DNA of 64,000 nucleotides, from contig CBDCXJ010000025.1 in assembly GCA_965223695.1 (NCBI GenBank), positions 1 through 64,000 on the forward strand, read 5' to 3'. The position numbers and the translations under genes were made by a program. The notes below the pieces were generated by a model. It did no database searches and was not told the origin of the DNA. It saw only the letters and a program-made list of their open reading frames with translations. Positions 39,065 through 47,499 of this stretch are shown one piece after another; position 1 is the stretch's first letter; each line of letters begins with the position of its first letter. Source of the DNA: JAUVPB01 sp965223695 (GTDB taxonomy: Bacteria; Actinomycetota; Thermoleophilia; Gaiellales; Gaiellaceae).

Positions 39065-39526
39065 GTGACCACGCTCGTCGTCCTGCACCTGCTGGCGACC
39101 GCCGTCTGGGTCGGCGGAACGGTGGCGCTCGTATTCACCGCGGTGCCGACGCTCCGTGCGCTGCCCATGGACGAGCGGGCGCGAAGCGTCAAGATGCTCG
39201 GCCGTCGCTGGAAGCCGATCGGCTGGGCGTCGCTGGTTCTGCTCGGCGGCACCGGGGCCGGTCTCGCGTTCGGCTACTGGAACGCCGGCGACCCCGATGT
39301 CCTCTTCCACTCGCGCTTCGGCCACCTGCTGATCGCGAAGGCTGTCCTGTACGTGTTGCTGGTCGGCTCGGCCGTACTGCATGACTTCGTGCTCGGACCG
39401 CGCCTCAACCGCCAGATGCGCGAGGGGCTGCCCCAGACGCTGCGACGCCCGATGGTCCTGGTCGGCTGGTCGAGTTTCGCACTCACCATCACGCTGCCGG
39501 TGCTGGGCGTCGTCCTGACGCGCTGA
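39065..39526 (+). CDS. Four-span membrane protein, CopD-like
   Basis: 153 aa, GTG start. Four hydrophobic helices: LVVLHLLATAVWVGGTVALVF, IGWASLVLLGGTGAGLAFGYW, LLIAKAVLYVLLVGSAVLHDFVLGP, and MVLVGWSSFALTITLPVLGVVL. The HLLATAVWVGG and HDFVLGP histidines and the topology resemble the copper-resistance D domain and related DUF membrane proteins. Function not established. Confidence 0.65.
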   Translation: MTTLVVLHLLATAVWVGGTVALVFTAVPTLRALPMDERARSVKMLGRRWKPIGWASLVLLGGTGAGLAFGYWNAGDPDVLFHSRFGHLLIAKAVLYVLLVGSAVLHDFVLGPRLNRQMREGLPQTLRRPMVLVGWSSFALTITLPVLGVVLTR

Positions 39527-39565
39527 GGGGACGTGAGCTCGACCGTCTAGGGCTACCCTGGCGCC

Positions 39566-40714
39566 ATGGACTCGACCTTTAGAGTCGGCCGTCTCGCCGG
39601 CGTCGACATCGGAATCAACTGGACGTGGTTTGCGATCTTCGGCCTGATCGTGTGGACCCTGTCGCAGAACATCTTTCCCAGCGAGAACCCGGGTCTCTCG
39701 GACACCACGTACATCCTCATGGGCGCTGTCGCCGCCGCTGCCTTCTTCGCGTCGCTGCTCGGGCACGAGCTCGGGCACGCGCTGCAGGCCCGCCGCGACG
39801 GGATGGAAATCGAAGGAATCACGCTCTGGCTGCTCGGCGGCGTCGCCAAGTTCAAGGGGCAATTCCCCAGTGCCGGCGCCGAGTTCCGCATCGCTGTCGC
39901 CGGGCCGCTCGTCTCGCTGATCCTCGGTGTTGTGTTCGTGTTGATCGCGATGGTCCCGCTCCCCGAGACGGTCGACGCCGTTGTCTCATGGCTCGGCTAC
40001 ATCAACCTCGCGCTGCTGGTCTTCAACCTCCTGCCAGCGCTTCCGCTCGACGGCGGGCGCATTCTTCGCTCGGCGCTCTGGCACTTCAAGCGCAGCTACT
40101 CGTCATCGACTCGGCTCGCGGCAGGCATTGGGCGCCTCTTTGCGTACGGGTTCATCGCAGCCGGCATCGCGCTCCTCTTCTTCCAGGGTACATTCCAGGG
40201 AATCTGGCTCGCGTTCATCGGCTGGTTCCTGCTCCAGGCCTCCGGGGCCGAGGCCCAGTACGCGGCCAACACGCGCAACCTCGACGGCCTCACGTTCCGC
40301 GATCTGATGACCCGCGCGCCGGTCACGGTCAACAGGCACGCGACCCTCGCACAGTTCGTGGACGGCATCGTCGCGAGAGACCGACACACGACCTACCCGG
40401 TGGTGGAGGGCGCGACGCCGGTTGGCATGTTGCTCCTCCCCCGCGTTCTCGAGATCCCACGGACGCAGTGGGAGACGATGCGCGTGAGCGAGGCGATGGT
40501 GCCGCTCCCCAGCGTCGCCACGTTCGAGGCGGGCGCACCGGCCCGAGACGCGCTGACGACCCTCGCCGACAACCCGCTCAGGCGCGGGCTCGTCCTCGAG
40601 CAGGGCCAGCTCGTCGGGCTCGTGTCCGTAAGCGACCTGATCCGGGTGCTAGACGTGAAGCGGCGGCGCTCGACCTTCGAGAGGTTCATGTCGGGCCGCC
40701 GCCCGTCACGCTGA
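39566..40714 (+). CDS. Site-2 protease (M50) with C-terminal CBS domains
   Basis: 382 aa intramembrane zinc metalloprotease of the Rip3/SpoIVFB-like group. Zinc motif LLGHELGHALQARRDG (HExxH, residues 67-71), third ligand in NLLPALPLDGGRILRSAL (about residue 155). Six hydrophobic segments. After residue ~235 two CBS modules (FRDLMTRAPVTVNRHATLAQFVDGI and VSEAMVPLPSVATFEAGAPARDALTTL...GLVSVSDLIRVLD) probably sense a nucleotide. Cleaves membrane substrates such as anti-sigma factors in relatives; the target here is unknown. Confidence 0.92.
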   Translation: MDSTFRVGRLAGVDIGINWTWFAIFGLIVWTLSQNIFPSENPGLSDTTYILMGAVAAAAFFASLLGHELGHALQARRDGMEIEGITLWLLGGVAKFKGQFPSAGAEFRIAVAGPLVSLILGVVFVLIAMVPLPETVDAVVSWLGYINLALLVFNLLPALPLDGGRILRSALWHFKRSYSSSTRLAAGIGRLFAYGFIAAGIALLFFQGTFQGIWLAFIGWFLLQASGAEAQYAANTRNLDGLTFRDLMTRAPVTVNRHATLAQFVDGIVARDRHTTYPVVEGATPVGMLLLPRVLEIPRTQWETMRVSEAMVPLPSVATFEAGAPARDALTTLADNPLRRGLVLEQGQLVGLVSVSDLIRVLDVKRRRSTFERFMSGRRPSR

Positions 40715-40807
40715 GCGGCGTCACCGCGCTTCTCGACGCGCAGTCGCACGCCGTTGGTCTCGACCAGCTCCTCGGTGAACGCGCCTGCAGCTTCTAGAAT
40801 CGGTGGC

Positions 40808-41992
40808 ATGACAATGAACGGTGATCCAGTAGTTCTCGTAAGCGGCGCGCGAACGGCAATCGGGCGCTTTGCTGGCAGTTTGAAGGACGTCGACGCGCAC
40901 GTGCTCGGCGCGGCCTGCATCCGCGAGGCGCTAGCCCGCGCCGATGTTCCAGCCGAGGATGTCGACGAGGTCGTCATGGGCCAGATCGGCCAGGTCGGCC
41001 CCGATGCCTACAACGCCCGGCGCTGCGCGATCGAGGCCGGCATCCCACCGCAGGCCACGGCGATGAACGTCAACCGGCTCTGCTCGTCGGGGCTGCAGGC
41101 GATCCTCAGCGGCGCGCAGGAGATCCTGACCGACCAGGCCTCGGTCGTTGTCGCTGGCGGCGACGAGAGCATGAGCCGCCAGCCGTTCCTCGACTACGGC
41201 GCACGCGATGGTTGGCGCCTCGGCCCGCGCGAGCTGGTGGACGGGACGCTGTCGCTCGTCACCGACCCGTTCGGCAACTACCCGATGGGCAATACCGGCG
41301 AGATGGTGGCCGAGCGCTACGACGTGAGCCGCGAGCAGCAGGACGCGTTCGCCGCCCGCAGCCAGGAGCGAGCCGTCGCCGCCATCGAGGCCGGCCATTT
41401 CGACGACCAGATCGTGCCGATCACGCCGCCGAGGGCCGAGGAGGCCTTCGTCCGCGACGAGCACCCACGCGCGGGAACCACTGCGGAGAAGCTCGCGACG
41501 CTCAAGCCGGTGTTCAAGAAGGATGGCACCGTGACCGCGGGTAACGCGGCCGGGATCAACGACGGCGCCGCGGCTGTCGTCCTGATGCGCCAATCGGAAG
41601 CCGAGAAGTGCGGGATCACGCCGAGGCTCGCGCTGCGCTCGTGGGCGGTAAGCGGGATCGAGCCCGAGGTCATGGGCTACGCGCCCGCGTTCGCGATTCC
41701 GAAGGCGGCCGAGAAGGCTGGGCTGGCGGTCGACGATCTCGACGTGATCGAGCTCAACGAGGCGTTCGCCGCTCAGGCCGTCGCTGTCGCCCGCGACGTC
41801 GATCTCGATCCGGAGCGTCTAAATCCGACAGGCGGGGCGATCGCGCTCGGACATCCTGTGGGCGCGACGGGAGCGATCCTGACGATCAAGCTGATGAGCG
41901 CGCTCGAGCGGCTGAACCAGCGGCTCGGCATGGTCACGATGTGCATCGGCGGCGGCCAGGGCATGGCCGCGGTCTTCGAGCGGCCCAGCTAG
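40808..41992 (+). CDS. Acetyl-CoA C-acetyltransferase (thiolase)
   Basis: 394 aa from the ATG at 40808. Condenses or cleaves acyl-CoA and acetyl-CoA. Active residues: nucleophile Cys92 in NVNRLCSSGLQAI, His in GGAIALGHPVGATGA, and the second Cys in TMCIGGGQGMA. VSGARTAIGRFAGSLKDVDA at the start and NEAFAAQAVAVARD are class signatures. Its TAG stop overlaps the convergent MDR gene stop in the shared CTAG. Confidence 0.93.
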   Translation: MTMNGDPVVLVSGARTAIGRFAGSLKDVDAHVLGAACIREALARADVPAEDVDEVVMGQIGQVGPDAYNARRCAIEAGIPPQATAMNVNRLCSSGLQAILSGAQEILTDQASVVVAGGDESMSRQPFLDYGARDGWRLGPRELVDGTLSLVTDPFGNYPMGNTGEMVAERYDVSREQQDAFAARSQERAVAAIEAGHFDDQIVPITPPRAEEAFVRDEHPRAGTTAEKLATLKPVFKKDGTVTAGNAAGINDGAAAVVLMRQSEAEKCGITPRLALRSWAVSGIEPEVMGYAPAFAIPKAAEKAGLAVDDLDVIELNEAFAAQAVAVARDVDLDPERLNPTGGAIALGHPVGATGAILTIKLMSALERLNQRLGMVTMCIGGGQGMAAVFERPS

Positions 41993-42963
41993 ATCTCGAC
42001 GACGAGCTTGCCGAAGTGCTCGCGCGCCTCGAGGCGCCGATGCGCGTCCGCAGCCTCTGAGAGCGGCCGGACGGAATCAACGACGGGCGTCCAGTCGCCG
42101 TCGTTGATCATCTCGAGCAGCGCACCAAACTCGCGAGGGCTGCCCATGGTGGTCCCGAGCAACGAGGCCTGCAGGAAGTAGAACGGTCGCACGGCGAGCT
42201 CGACCTCGGTGCCGCCCGTCGCGCCGAAGCAGACGACGCGGCCACCTAGCCGCAAGCAGGCCAGCGAGTCGGGCCACGTCGACCCGACAGAGTCGACGAC
42301 CACGTCGACGCCCTCGCCGCCGGCGGCTGCGCGCAGCTCGTCGACCCAGCCTGTCTGCGTGTAGTCGACACCGCTCTCGGCGCCTAGCTCGATGGCGCGC
42401 TCGATCTTCGAGGCATCTGACGAGGTCACGAAGACCCGAGCCCCGGCCTGCACCGCAAGCTGCACGGCGATCGTCGAGACACCGCTGCCGGCGCCGAGCA
42501 CAGCGACGCTCTCTCCCGCCTCGAGGCGTGCTCTCGTGAAAAGCGCACGGTAGGCGGTGAGGCCCGCGAGGGGAAACGCCGCAGCCTCGGCCCAGGACAG
42601 CCGGGAAGGCTTCGAAAACACGTTCGCCTCCGGGACGCCGATCAGCTCGGCGTGGGTTCCATCGTCGGGCCCTCCCAGAATCCGGAAGTCGGGCCCCGGC
42701 GCGGCCTCGCGCCCACCCCACTCGAGCGACGGGAGGATCACGACCTCTTCGCCCGTGTCGCGGCGAACGCCGGCGCCGTCAGATCCGAGCACGTATGGAA
42801 ACGGGTACTCGTACACGCCCTGCCGCACCAGCGTGTCGCGCCGGTTGAGCGCCGCGGCGCGCAGCTCGACCACCACGGAACGCGGCGCGGGCTCGGGATC
42901 TGGGTGCTCGCGGAGCTCGACGACCTCGGGGCCGCCATTCTCGATCAGAGCGATGGCCTGCAC
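41989..42963 (-). CDS. MDR-family zinc-independent oxidoreductase (quinone reductase-like)
   Basis: 324 aa. N-terminal GroES-like domain (LRAAALNRRDTLVRQGVYEYPFPYVLGSDGAG) lacking catalytic-zinc ligands; Rossmann domain with AVLGAGSGVSTIAVQLAVQAGARVFVTSS; and VDVVVDSVGSTWPDSLACLRLGGRVVCFGATGG. Ends DAHRRLEAREHFGKLVVEI. Expected to use NADPH to reduce quinones or enones. Substrate unknown. Stop overlaps the thiolase stop. Confidence 0.9.
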   Translation of the reverse strand: MQAIALIENGGPEVVELREHPDPEPAPRSVVVELRAAALNRRDTLVRQGVYEYPFPYVLGSDGAGVRRDTGEEVVILPSLEWGGREAAPGPDFRILGGPDDGTHAELIGVPEANVFSKPSRLSWAEAAAFPLAGLTAYRALFTRARLEAGESVAVLGAGSGVSTIAVQLAVQAGARVFVTSSDASKIERAIELGAESGVDYTQTGWVDELRAAAGGEGVDVVVDSVGSTWPDSLACLRLGGRVVCFGATGGTEVELAVRPFYFLQASLLGTTMGSPREFGALLEMINDGDWTPVVDSVRPLSEAADAHRRLEAREHFGKLVVEI

Positions 42964-43080
42964 GCGGCGCAGGATGCGTCACGGAGCGCTCGCTGTCAAC
43001 CGGAACGCCGAGCGCCTCCTCGCGGAGGCGCCGGTGTGGGCAGATGCTGGTGCGGTGCGCGCGCGGGCGCGCCGGCGGGG

Positions 43081-43335
43081 CTAGAGCAGGATGCGGGCCG
43101 CGGTCGGTGCCGGGCAGCCGTTCCGAACGAGCCCGATTGCTGCGTGCAGGTCGACCTGAGGCCGCAGCGCGAGCTTGAAGGCGAGGCGATAGCCGTAACC
43201 CGCGTCAGCGAGCTGCTGAAGTCGCCAACGGAAGACGCGCTCCTGTTCGGTCTCGAGAGCCCAGTCGGTCTCCTCGAGGGCCTCGGAGGCGTCGGCCCAC
43301 GCCATTTCCTCCTGCTCTTGCGGTTGATTCGGCAT
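43081..43335 (-). CDS. Conserved-looking 84-aa hypothetical protein
   Basis: 84 aa, rich in acidic residues at the N-terminus (EQEEMAWADASEALEETDWALETEQE), then helical and basic (RVFRWRLQQLADAGYGYRLAFKLAL), ending GCPAPTAARILL. No catalytic motif. The pattern recalls small actinobacterial proteins of unknown function. Codon use fits the genome. 195 nt separate it from the DUF937 gene. Confidence 0.6.
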   Translation of the reverse strand: MPNQPQEQEEMAWADASEALEETDWALETEQERVFRWRLQQLADAGYGYRLAFKLALRPQVDLHAAIGLVRNGCPAPTAARILL

Positions 43336-43529
43336 GTCTACCTACCCTCCTAGACGGCAATACTGTTCAACTTCTTCCGAACGCCTCGCCGTCTCAGGGG
43401 GCTCCGCAGCGAGTACTCCTCGCGTTATCGGCACGAACAGGGGCCCTCATTAGAGGGATTTGTCGCTAGTAGGTCGTCGATTCCACGACTTCGCGGGATC
43501 AACCATCTAGGCCCGGACGGGCCCGGTAT

Positions 43530-43934
43530 CTAGCGGCCGAGGAGCTGCGGAATCTGCGACAGGTTGCCCTCAAGCTCGTCATCAGCCGGAAGCTCGCCGT
43601 TGGGCGTCAGCTTGTCGACCGCTTCCGGCAGCAGCTTCGAAAGCCCGGCAGCGGCCCTGTTCGGCGACACGCCTGCCTGAGCCGCAATCTGGTTGAGCTT
43701 GTCGGAGCCGAGCACCTGCTTGAGCACGTCGGGCGAGAGTTTCATGTTCTTGCCGTTCGAGACCCAGGAACGGCCCGCGTCACCAGCACCGGCTCCGTCG
43801 AGCATGCCGAGAAGGCCAGAGAGCCCGCCAAGCCCACCACTGGCCCCGAGAAGCCCTGGCAGCAACGACGCAAGCTGCGACTGCCCTCCGCCTCCGGTCA
43901 GCAGCTGCATGAGCATTTTTAGGATCGATTGCAC
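43530..43934 (-). CDS. DUF937/YidB-like protein
   Basis: 134 aa. Gly/Leu-rich N-terminus (LLTGGGGQSQLASLLPGLLGASGGLGGLSGLLGML), followed by the family core SWVSNGKNMKLSPDVLKQVLGSDKLNQIAAQAGVSPNRAAAGLSKLLPEAVDKLTPNGELP. Function unknown. No signal peptide. Confidence 0.85.
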   Translation of the reverse strand: MQSILKMLMQLLTGGGGQSQLASLLPGLLGASGGLGGLSGLLGMLDGAGAGDAGRSWVSNGKNMKLSPDVLKQVLGSDKLNQIAAQAGVSPNRAAAGLSKLLPEAVDKLTPNGELPADDELEGNLSQIPQLLGR

Positions 43935-44001
43935 CTATCGCTCCCCTCGTATCGGCGTGACGCGCCCTCCATGAGGCGCGAGTCGGCCCATGCTAGTGGC
44001 G

Positions 44002-44301
44002 CTAGCTGCCTTCCAATGGCGCCATGGTCAGGCCGGCGCCGTCGAGCTGTTCCCAGTAGAGCTCAGCCTGCTCGCGCTGACCAGACCAGACGATCGCCTG
44101 GCCGGAGCTGTGGATCTTGTTCGCGAGGCCCATTCCGCGCTCGAAGTCAACCCCGGGTAGGACGCTCGCAAGCGTGCCGGCAACGCCCTCGAACGTGTTG
44201 TGGTTGTCGTTCAGAACGATGATGCGGCTGGCATCGCCCAGCCCGGTTCCGCCGCCGACTCTGCGCTTCTCTTTCGGCGGTGTCGCGGTTGCCGGAGCCA
44301 C
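44002..44301 (-). CDS. clpS: ClpS, ATP-dependent Clp protease adaptor
   Basis: 99 aa from a GTG at 44301. Core: SRIIVLNDNHNTFEGVAGTLASVLPGVDFERGMGLANKIHSSGQAIVWSGQREQAELYWEQLDGAGLTMAPLE. The ND motif and the His in KIHSSGQA correspond to the N-degron pocket residues. Delivers N-degron substrates to ClpAP/ClpCP. The longer upstream open frame is antisense to the FAH gene and is not coding. Divergent from FAH. Confidence 0.85.
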   Translation of the reverse strand: MAPATATPPKEKRRVGGGTGLGDASRIIVLNDNHNTFEGVAGTLASVLPGVDFERGMGLANKIHSSGQAIVWSGQREQAELYWEQLDGAGLTMAPLEGS

Positions 44302-44346
44302 GCTTCGAGGATATCGCGCAGGCGCTCGATCGGGTAAAACGACCGG

Positions 44347-45111
44347 GTGCACCTGGCCCGGTTCGCCTATCGCGGAGACGTCGTTTCGGGCGAGGTCATC
44401 GAGGGGCGCCTCGTCTGCACGCCGAACGGCTCGAGGCTCGCCCTCGATCAGGTCGAGCTGCTCGCACCGTGCGAGCCGAGCAAGCTCGTCTGCGTCGGCC
44501 GCAACTACGCCGACCATGCCGCCGAGCTCGGCAACACGGTTCCGGACGAGCCGCTGCTCTTCCTCAAGCCTCCGACCGCCGTCGTGGCGACCGGCCAGGC
44601 GATCGAGTACCCGGGCTACTCGGGCCTGCTGAACTACGAGGGAGAGCTCGCGATCGTGATCGGGACGCGTTGTCGGAATGTGGCCAGCCCACGGGCGCGC
44701 GAGGTGATCAGAGGCTACACGGTGATGAACGACGTGACGGCTCGCGACGTGCAGCGCGCCGACAGCCAGTGGACGCGCGGCAAGGCGTTCGACACGTCGG
44801 CGCCGCTCGGCCCCTGGCTCGCCACCGAGCTCGATGCACACGACGTCACCGTCCGGACCTGGGTGAACGGAGAGCTGCGCCAGGACGGTACGACGCGCGA
44901 TCTGGTCTTTCGTGTGGAGCACCTGGTCGCCTACGTATCCCGGGTGATGACGCTCGAGCCTGGAGACGTGATCGCGACCGGAACTCCGGCGGGTGTCGGT
45001 GAGCTGGTGCGCGGAGACCTGGTCGAGGTCGAGGTGTCGGGTATAGGCCGGCTGGGCAATCGGGTAATCGACGCGCCGACCGAAGCCGTGATCGGCGAGA
45101 GCTCCCCGTAG
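44347..45111 (+). CDS. Fumarylacetoacetate hydrolase (FAH) family protein
   Basis: 254 aa, GTG start. C-terminal FAH fold: KLVCVGRNYADHAAELG, PLLFLKPPTAVVATGQAIEYPGY, metal ligands in YEGELAIVIGTRCRNV (E-x-E) and GYTVMNDVTARDVQ, and KAFDTSAPLGPWLATELD. Relatives are 2-hydroxyhepta-2,4-diene-1,7-dioate isomerases, acylpyruvases or oxaloacetate decarboxylases. The exact substrate is unknown; a 2-oxopent-4-enoate hydratase homologue follows on the opposite strand. Confidence 0.9.
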   Translation: MHLARFAYRGDVVSGEVIEGRLVCTPNGSRLALDQVELLAPCEPSKLVCVGRNYADHAAELGNTVPDEPLLFLKPPTAVVATGQAIEYPGYSGLLNYEGELAIVIGTRCRNVASPRAREVIRGYTVMNDVTARDVQRADSQWTRGKAFDTSAPLGPWLATELDAHDVTVRTWVNGELRQDGTTRDLVFRVEHLVAYVSRVMTLEPGDVIATGTPAGVGELVRGDLVEVEVSGIGRLGNRVIDAPTEAVIGESSP

Positions 45112-45189
45112 CCTCGAGCCGATCCCGACGCCGAGCGCGCCTATCGTGCGGCTGAGCGCGCCCATCCCGGCGGCCGCGGTCAGTGCCGG

Positions 45190-45981
45190 CTACGCGACGA
45201 TCTGTATCTCGATGGCGCCGAGCTGGCCAAAGTTGCAGCGCACCGCCTCGCCAGGCGCGACAGGCTCGACGGCGCTGCAGGTGCCAGTCGAGATGTAGTC
45301 GCCCGCCTCGAGCAGACCGCCCTGCTCGTTCAGCTCGTTCGCGAGCCAGGCCACCACGTTGAGCGGGTGGCCGAGAACGTTGGCCGCCGACCCAGTTGCG
45401 CGCAGCGCCTCATCGACGCGGACGTCGACTTCGATCTGCTCGAGGTCAACGTCCGCCCACGCGCCCTGGAGCTCGGTCCCAGCGATCCAGCCGGCGTTCA
45501 GCGCGTTCTCGGCGACGATCGACGGCACTCCGACCGCTGTGATGTCGAGGTAGCGACCGCCGACGAGCTCGATCGCGGGCACGAGTGCGCGAAGGAAGGG
45601 AGTGACGGAGTCGCGATCCCACGGTTCGGCGCCTGCCGGCATGGCCTTGCCGACGACGTAGGCGTACTCTGGCTCGACGGCGAGCGTGCCGGTGTCGCCG
45701 CGGCTGACGTCCGCGCCGTTTGCGTGGACCGACGCAGAGAGGAGGCGGCCAAAGAACGGGCCGGACGCGCCAAGCATGTCCATGGCCGCCCGATTCGTGC
45801 AACCCACCTTGTAGCCGACGGGAGTACCCGCGCCGGCGGCGATCAGCTGCTCGACGAGCGCCGCCTGGGCCGCGTAGGCACCCGCGACATCTCGAGGTCT
45901 CAGGTCTTCTGGCAGGGCCTCGAGAACGGTTCCTGTCTGGCGCGCCTCGAAGAGGAACTCTGCTGTGCGCTGTGCGCTCAC
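45190..45981 (-). CDS. 2-oxopent-4-enoate hydratase (MhpD/DmpE family)
   Basis: 263 aa from a GTG at 45981. FAH-superfamily hydratase: AAQAALVEQLIAAGAGTPVGYKVGCTNRAAMDMLG, AVEPEYAYVVGKAMPAG (E-x-E metal site), FLRALVPAIELVGGRY, NVLGHPLNVVAWLANELNEQGG and LEAGDYISTGTCSAVEPVAPGE. Adds water to the dienol product of aromatic meta-cleavage. Frames extending upstream to 46521 lie antisense to the TPM gene and are rejected. Confidence 0.9.
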   Translation of the reverse strand: MSAQRTAEFLFEARQTGTVLEALPEDLRPRDVAGAYAAQAALVEQLIAAGAGTPVGYKVGCTNRAAMDMLGASGPFFGRLLSASVHANGADVSRGDTGTLAVEPEYAYVVGKAMPAGAEPWDRDSVTPFLRALVPAIELVGGRYLDITAVGVPSIVAENALNAGWIAGTELQGAWADVDLEQIEVDVRVDEALRATGSAANVLGHPLNVVAWLANELNEQGGLLEAGDYISTGTCSAVEPVAPGEAVRCNFGQLGAIEIQIVA

Positions 45982-46062
45982 CGTGCCATTCTCGCGCAGC
46001 GAGGTCGCGAATGCCGAGGATGGTTTCGGAGCGCGGCTCCAAGCGTTAGGGTCAGCGGGCTC

Positions 46063-47412
46063 ATGACCGGCCGCTCTCGCATCTGCCTCGTCATTCTGTC
46101 GCTGGCCACCGCGATCATCGCCACCCTGGCCACAGCGGCCGGGGCCGGCGCGGCGACGACGACCGACGTCGCGAGCGAACTCAACTTGCGGGGCTACTAC
46201 GTTGAGGGCGGCGGCGCCGACGAGACCGTGAATACGCTGGAGCGGCTTGCGGCAGAGCTCGGCGACGACCAGCAGGCGCTGTACCTCGTCTCGCTGAGTG
46301 AGACGCCCTCGGGCGGAGCAGACCTCTTTGCGCGCCAGCTTCAGGACCTCGTCTCGCCAGGCGGGACGGTGTACGTCGCAACCCCAGAGGAGGTCGGCGC
46401 CGACAGCATCGAGAGCGAGCTCGGCGATGCTGAGCTCGGCACGGCCATCGACGCCGCCCTCGACGGCGCGCGCAGCTGCTTCGAGGAGGGCGCAAAGGAC
46501 TTCGCCGAGGCGACCGGGCACGAGGTCTCGACGATCGTCGTCTGCCGCGCCGCGGACGCCGGTGGCGTGCGCAGCTCGAGGTGGCCGCTCGTCTTTCTGA
46601 TAGCGATCCCGACCGCGATCGTGGGAGCGATCTGGTGGACGCGCAAGCGCCGGCGAAATCGCGACGACGACTCGGTCGAGGAGGCACGTGCCGAGCTACG
46701 CGCTCAGCTCAACGTCGTGGCCGCCGAGATAGTCGAGCACGGCGACCGCATCCAGCTCTCGGAGAATGTCGAGGCCATCGATCACTTCCGCGACGCGAAC
46801 GAGATCTACGCGAGCGCCGATGCCCGTGTCGAGACCGCAGACGACCTCGTCGAGCTCGCCAGGCTCTCGGATCAGGTCGACCTGGCGCGCTGGCATTTCG
46901 AGACGGCCGAGGCACTCGCCGCCGGTCGCGACGCGCCGCCAAGCCCGAGCCGGACGCTCCAGCAGCGTGCTTCTTCGATCCGACCCACAAGCCCGGAGCG
47001 CAGGTGGCGACTATTCGCACGAAGGCCGGGTCGAAAGATGGTCCGCGTGTGTGCGCGCTGCGCCGCGCAGATGCGGGCCGGCAAGCGGCCGAGCTCGCGC
47101 AAGATCAACGTCGAGGATCTGCCAACGCCGGCCGGCAAGGCGCCGCGCTCGCACGGCGGCGGCGGCATGGGCGGCCTCGACGCGTTCGAGATCATTCTCG
47201 GCGGGCTGGGAAGCATTCTCGGCGGCGGAGGTCTCGACTACGACTGGGGCTCGAACCCGCGGCGGCGCAACCCCGACGGAGACGTATTCGGCCCGGACGC
47301 GACGCCGCCGCGCGGCAGGCGTGGGCACGTGCCGCGCTGGCCCGACCTCGGCGACAGCGGCATCCGCATCCCGAAGCGGCCGGGCGGCGGTCGAGCGCGC
47401 CGCCGGCTCTAA
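46063..47412 (+). CDS. TPM-domain membrane protein with two compensating frameshifts
   Basis: 449 aa as read. Signal peptide or anchor (ICLVILSLATAIIATLATAAGAGAA), TPM-like extracytoplasmic domain (residues ~35-165), then a membrane helix WPLVFLIAIPTAIVGAIWW followed by basic residues and a long helical region. Between about 46935 and 47040 the frame gives SRTLQQRASSIRPTSPERRW, while another frame encodes APAACFFDPTHKPGAQ (CFFDP at 46968-46982), the pattern expected before VRVCARCAAQM. Two opposite indels therefore seem to disrupt the zinc-site segment. The tail is Gly-rich (GGGGMGGLDAFEIILGG). Function unknown. Confidence 0.75.
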   Translation: MTGRSRICLVILSLATAIIATLATAAGAGAATTTDVASELNLRGYYVEGGGADETVNTLERLAAELGDDQQALYLVSLSETPSGGADLFARQLQDLVSPGGTVYVATPEEVGADSIESELGDAELGTAIDAALDGARSCFEEGAKDFAEATGHEVSTIVVCRAADAGGVRSSRWPLVFLIAIPTAIVGAIWWTRKRRRNRDDDSVEEARAELRAQLNVVAAEIVEHGDRIQLSENVEAIDHFRDANEIYASADARVETADDLVELARLSDQVDLARWHFETAEALAAGRDAPPSPSRTLQQRASSIRPTSPERRWRLFARRPGRKMVRVCARCAAQMRAGKRPSSRKINVEDLPTPAGKAPRSHGGGGMGGLDAFEIILGGLGSILGGGGLDYDWGSNPRRRNPDGDVFGPDATPPRGRRGHVPRWPDLGDSGIRIPKRPGGGRARRRL

Positions 47413-47499
47413 CCATCTAGCCGAGATCCGTACCCGTGCCGACTCGCGTCACGCGCGTGAGCGTCGTAGAATCGGGCGGCCTAAGAAGGGAGGACATAC

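Noticed and set aside
42974..43084. 36-codon plus-strand frame (MRHGALAVNRNAER...)
   Set aside because: Arg/Ala-rich, ends at the convergent small gene, and no coupling or ribosome site was found; evidence too thin.
44302..45165. Upstream extension of clpS to a 387-aa protein
   Set aside because: The extension is antisense to the FAH gene; the GTG at 44301 gives the normal ClpS length.
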